From an uncultured Carnobacterium sp. (GTDB taxonomy: Bacteria > Bacillota > Bacilli > Lactobacillales > Aerococcaceae): a stretch of DNA of 5,288 bases. The stretch covers positions 1 to 5,288 of the forward strand of contig CALJSD010000133.1 in the NCBI GenBank assembly GCA_937976325.1, given 5' to 3'. Below the pieces are notes generated by a model, which was given only the letters and a program-made list of their open reading frames with translations, was not told the origin of the DNA and searched no databases. Both the position numbers and the translations under genes were made by a program. Shown piece after piece: positions 4,969 through 5,288 of the stretch; the first letter of the stretch is position 1; each line of letters begins with the position of its first letter.

Positions 4969-5090
4969 AAATAGTATTAATATATAATACTACCTTCAAA
5001 AGGAATATATACTTAAATCTAAAATCCATTTTAAAAGTATTTATTACTTCCCGGTAAATTATAATAATAACTTTTAAAAGTTACGATCTT
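4969..5090. other. AT-rich spacer with palindromes at the deletion junction
   Basis: Between the kinase remnant and the upstream gene lies about 120 bp of very AT-rich DNA. It has an inverted repeat TAGTATTA (4972-4979) and TAATACTA (4985-4992) abutting the remnant, and a perfect 16-bp palindrome TAACTTTTAAAAGTTA (5068-5083) 8 bp past the stop of the upstream gene. TTTTAAAAGT occurs twice (5030-5039 and 5073-5082). The AT-only palindrome is a poor terminator. No coding potential on the minus strand. Confidence 0.5.
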
Positions 5091-5288
5091 TTAATCTCCA
5101 CCAAAATCTTTCACTTTTTGATTCCAAATTGGACGTCCTACTAACAAATCGTTCAAATCACCAACTTTAACACCCTTAGAATAGAAGCCATCCAATAATC
5201 CTAATTTTTGGAATACCGCTTGTTTATATGCAATTTCGGCGTTCCACTCTACAGTATCAATAATTTGTAAAGCTTTATGAAGCGCCTC
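5091..5288 (-). CDS. C-terminal end of an unrecognised protein (starts beyond the window)
   Basis: An open frame enters from the right edge and ends at TAA 5093-5091: 65 residues, EALHKALQIIDTVEW at the start of the visible part, LGLLDGFYSKGVKVGDLNDL in the middle and ...GRPIWNQKVKDFGGD at the end. It is a mostly helical, soluble-looking segment with good AT-rich codon use and no stops, so it is very likely the end of a real gene. I do not recognise the family. Its position upstream of the kdgK remnant on the same strand suggests it once shared a sugar-acid catabolic operon with it, which is inference only. Confidence 0.7.
   Translation of the reverse strand, partial: EALHKALQIIDTVEWNAEIAYKQAVFQKLGLLDGFYSKGVKVGDLNDLLVGRPIWNQKVKDFGGD

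Noticed and set aside
4875..5057. Plus-strand open frame of 60 codons.
   Set aside because: Its first part is antisense to the kdgK remnant and the rest runs through AT-rich spacer; no ribosome binding site and no recognisable protein features.

Overview
The window is AT-rich, with strong purine-rich Shine-Dalgarno sites, GTG starts used next to ATG, and a 329-residue short-form phosphate acetyltransferase resembling those of lactic acid bacteria. Together these point to a low-GC Firmicute, most likely Lactobacillales (a Carnobacteriaceae/Enterococcaceae-like organism; the genus is a guess). Most genes are ordinary housekeeping or transport genes in short transcription units separated by clear intrinsic terminators.

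Layout, left to right. (1) 1-141, minus: N-terminal part of an NADPH-dependent FMN reductase, with a promoter at 208-236. (2) 142-549: a 408-bp gene-free divergent spacer with an inverted repeat carrying a Fur/PerR-like half-box and an 18-bp perfect palindrome just ahead of the next gene. (3) 550-738, plus: a 62-residue PspC-domain membrane protein followed by a terminator. (4) 773-1024: a gene-free spacer packed with hairpins, bounded by two hairpins sharing one 17-base core. (5) 1025-2014, minus: pta, starting at GTG. (6) 2027-2223: divergent promoter region with repeated GTAC-centred motifs. (7) 2224-2994 and 2991-3434, plus: a two-gene operon with 4-bp overlap encoding the two halves of a ThrE/YjjP-YjjB type exporter; the first gene most likely starts at GTG 2224. 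(8) 3481-3872: gene-free; it holds a 260-bp fold-back structure (3482-3741), then a tRNA promoter. (9) 3873-3946, plus: tRNA-Arg(CCT), sharing a bidirectional terminator with (10) 3990-4697, minus: a Fes/IroE-like serine esterase. (11) 4816-4968, minus: the C-terminal remnant of a 2-keto-3-deoxygluconate kinase gene that still has its terminator. (12) 5091-5288, minus: the C-terminal end of a gene I do not recognise.

How the parts relate. Pta converts acetyl-CoA to acetyl phosphate, the entry to acetate/ATP formation. The ThrE-like pair probably exports a small amino acid or organic acid and is divergent from pta. The other genes are independent units. The right end looks like a decayed sugar-acid catabolic locus: a kinase reduced to its last 50 codons beside the end of another gene. 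I see no CRISPR array, phage gene, transposase or toxin-antitoxin pair. The observations most worth following are the fold-back element at 3482-3741 and the hairpin-rich spacer at 801-1007; neither is explained by the protein genes.
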